Part shown: one piece after another, positions 63,976 through 64,000 of the stretch
How positions within the stretch are numbered: position 1 is the first letter of the stretch
Layout of the letters: each line of letters begins with the position of its first letter
From: Pseudobdellovibrionaceae bacterium
Lineage (GTDB): Bacteria; Bdellovibrionota; Bdellovibrionia; Bdellovibrionales; Bdellovibrionaceae
DNA: 64,000 nt
NCBI GenBank assembly: GCA_013359135.1
Contig: JABWCN010000013.1
Span: 1-64,000, forward strand
Direction of reading: 5' to 3'
Translations under genes and position numbers: made by a program
The notes under the pieces: generated by a model
Seen by the model: only the letters and a program-made list of their open reading frames with translations
Told to the model about the DNA's origin: nothing
The model's database searches: none

Positions 63976-64000
63976 CAGGTAAAAACTTCATCGATTTGAA

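Noticed and set aside
1-64000. tRNA, rRNA, CRISPR arrays, insertion sequences or prophage
   Set aside because: No cloverleaf-like sequence, no repeat-spacer array, no transposase or integrase product and no phage structural genes were seen.

Overview
The window is AT-rich, gene-dense DNA of a Gram-negative bacterium with a large exported proteome. It encodes many lipoproteins, beta-barrel outer-membrane proteins, twin-arginine substrates, two lysozyme-fold enzymes, a TonB system and a TIGR02147-type regulator. Together with an exported trypsin-like protease, this points to the Bdellovibrionota (Bdellovibrio and relatives, many of them predators). That placement is inferred from gene content only; no rRNA or other decisive marker is present.

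Region 1 to 6.6 kb: the tail of an unknown gene, a YetF-like membrane protein, and a minus-strand block of a lipoprotein M3 peptidase, cysS and gltX, followed by a CarD-type regulator with a recognisable promoter. Region 6.9 to 12.3 kb: a compact plus-strand TonB operon (exbB, exbD, tonB, TonB-dependent receptor, lipoprotein) and a small secreted protein. Region 12.4 to 17.1 kb: recG, two small secreted proteins, and an HD-GYP phosphodiesterase followed by a tiny membrane protein. Region 17.3 to 22.5 kb: a tightly coupled operon of an exported protein with two CxxCH motifs, a twin-arginine DUF1501 protein, two unrecognised exported proteins and an alpha/beta hydrolase. Region 22.5 to 24.9 kb: a TIGR02147 regulator divergent from an exported protein.

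Region 24.9 to 38 kb: mostly housekeeping genes (lysS, class I aldolase, Nfu, an RluA-type pseudouridine synthase, DedA, TatD, TcdA, a deoxyhypusine-synthase-like protein), mixed with a lipoprotein of two rhodanese domains that lack the catalytic Cys, an exported EEP-family hydrolase and hypothetical proteins. Region 38 to 46.8 kb: two hydrolases, a lipoprotein, a trypsin-like lipoprotein, a GT22-like membrane glycosyltransferase, an Lnb/DUF4105 protein and a coiled-coil protein. Region 46.8 to 53 kb: a minus-strand run with two lysozyme-like enzymes, a porin-like barrel and a large orphan lipoprotein. Region 53 to 64 kb: a DUF2799 lipoprotein, a response regulator, a chromate transporter, an Omp85-type barrel, a striking exported 856-residue protein with uracil-DNA-glycosylase-like motifs, a PhoD-like phosphatase, an exported ParB-like protein, and a LysR regulator divergent from a small secreted protein with a 12-bp inverted repeat between them.

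The strongest leads for undescribed biology are the exported glycosylase-like protein (56927-59497), the DUF1501/CxxCH operon (17298-22483) and the lysozyme/barrel/lipoprotein cluster (46820-53044). I saw no rRNA, tRNA, CRISPR array, insertion sequence or prophage.
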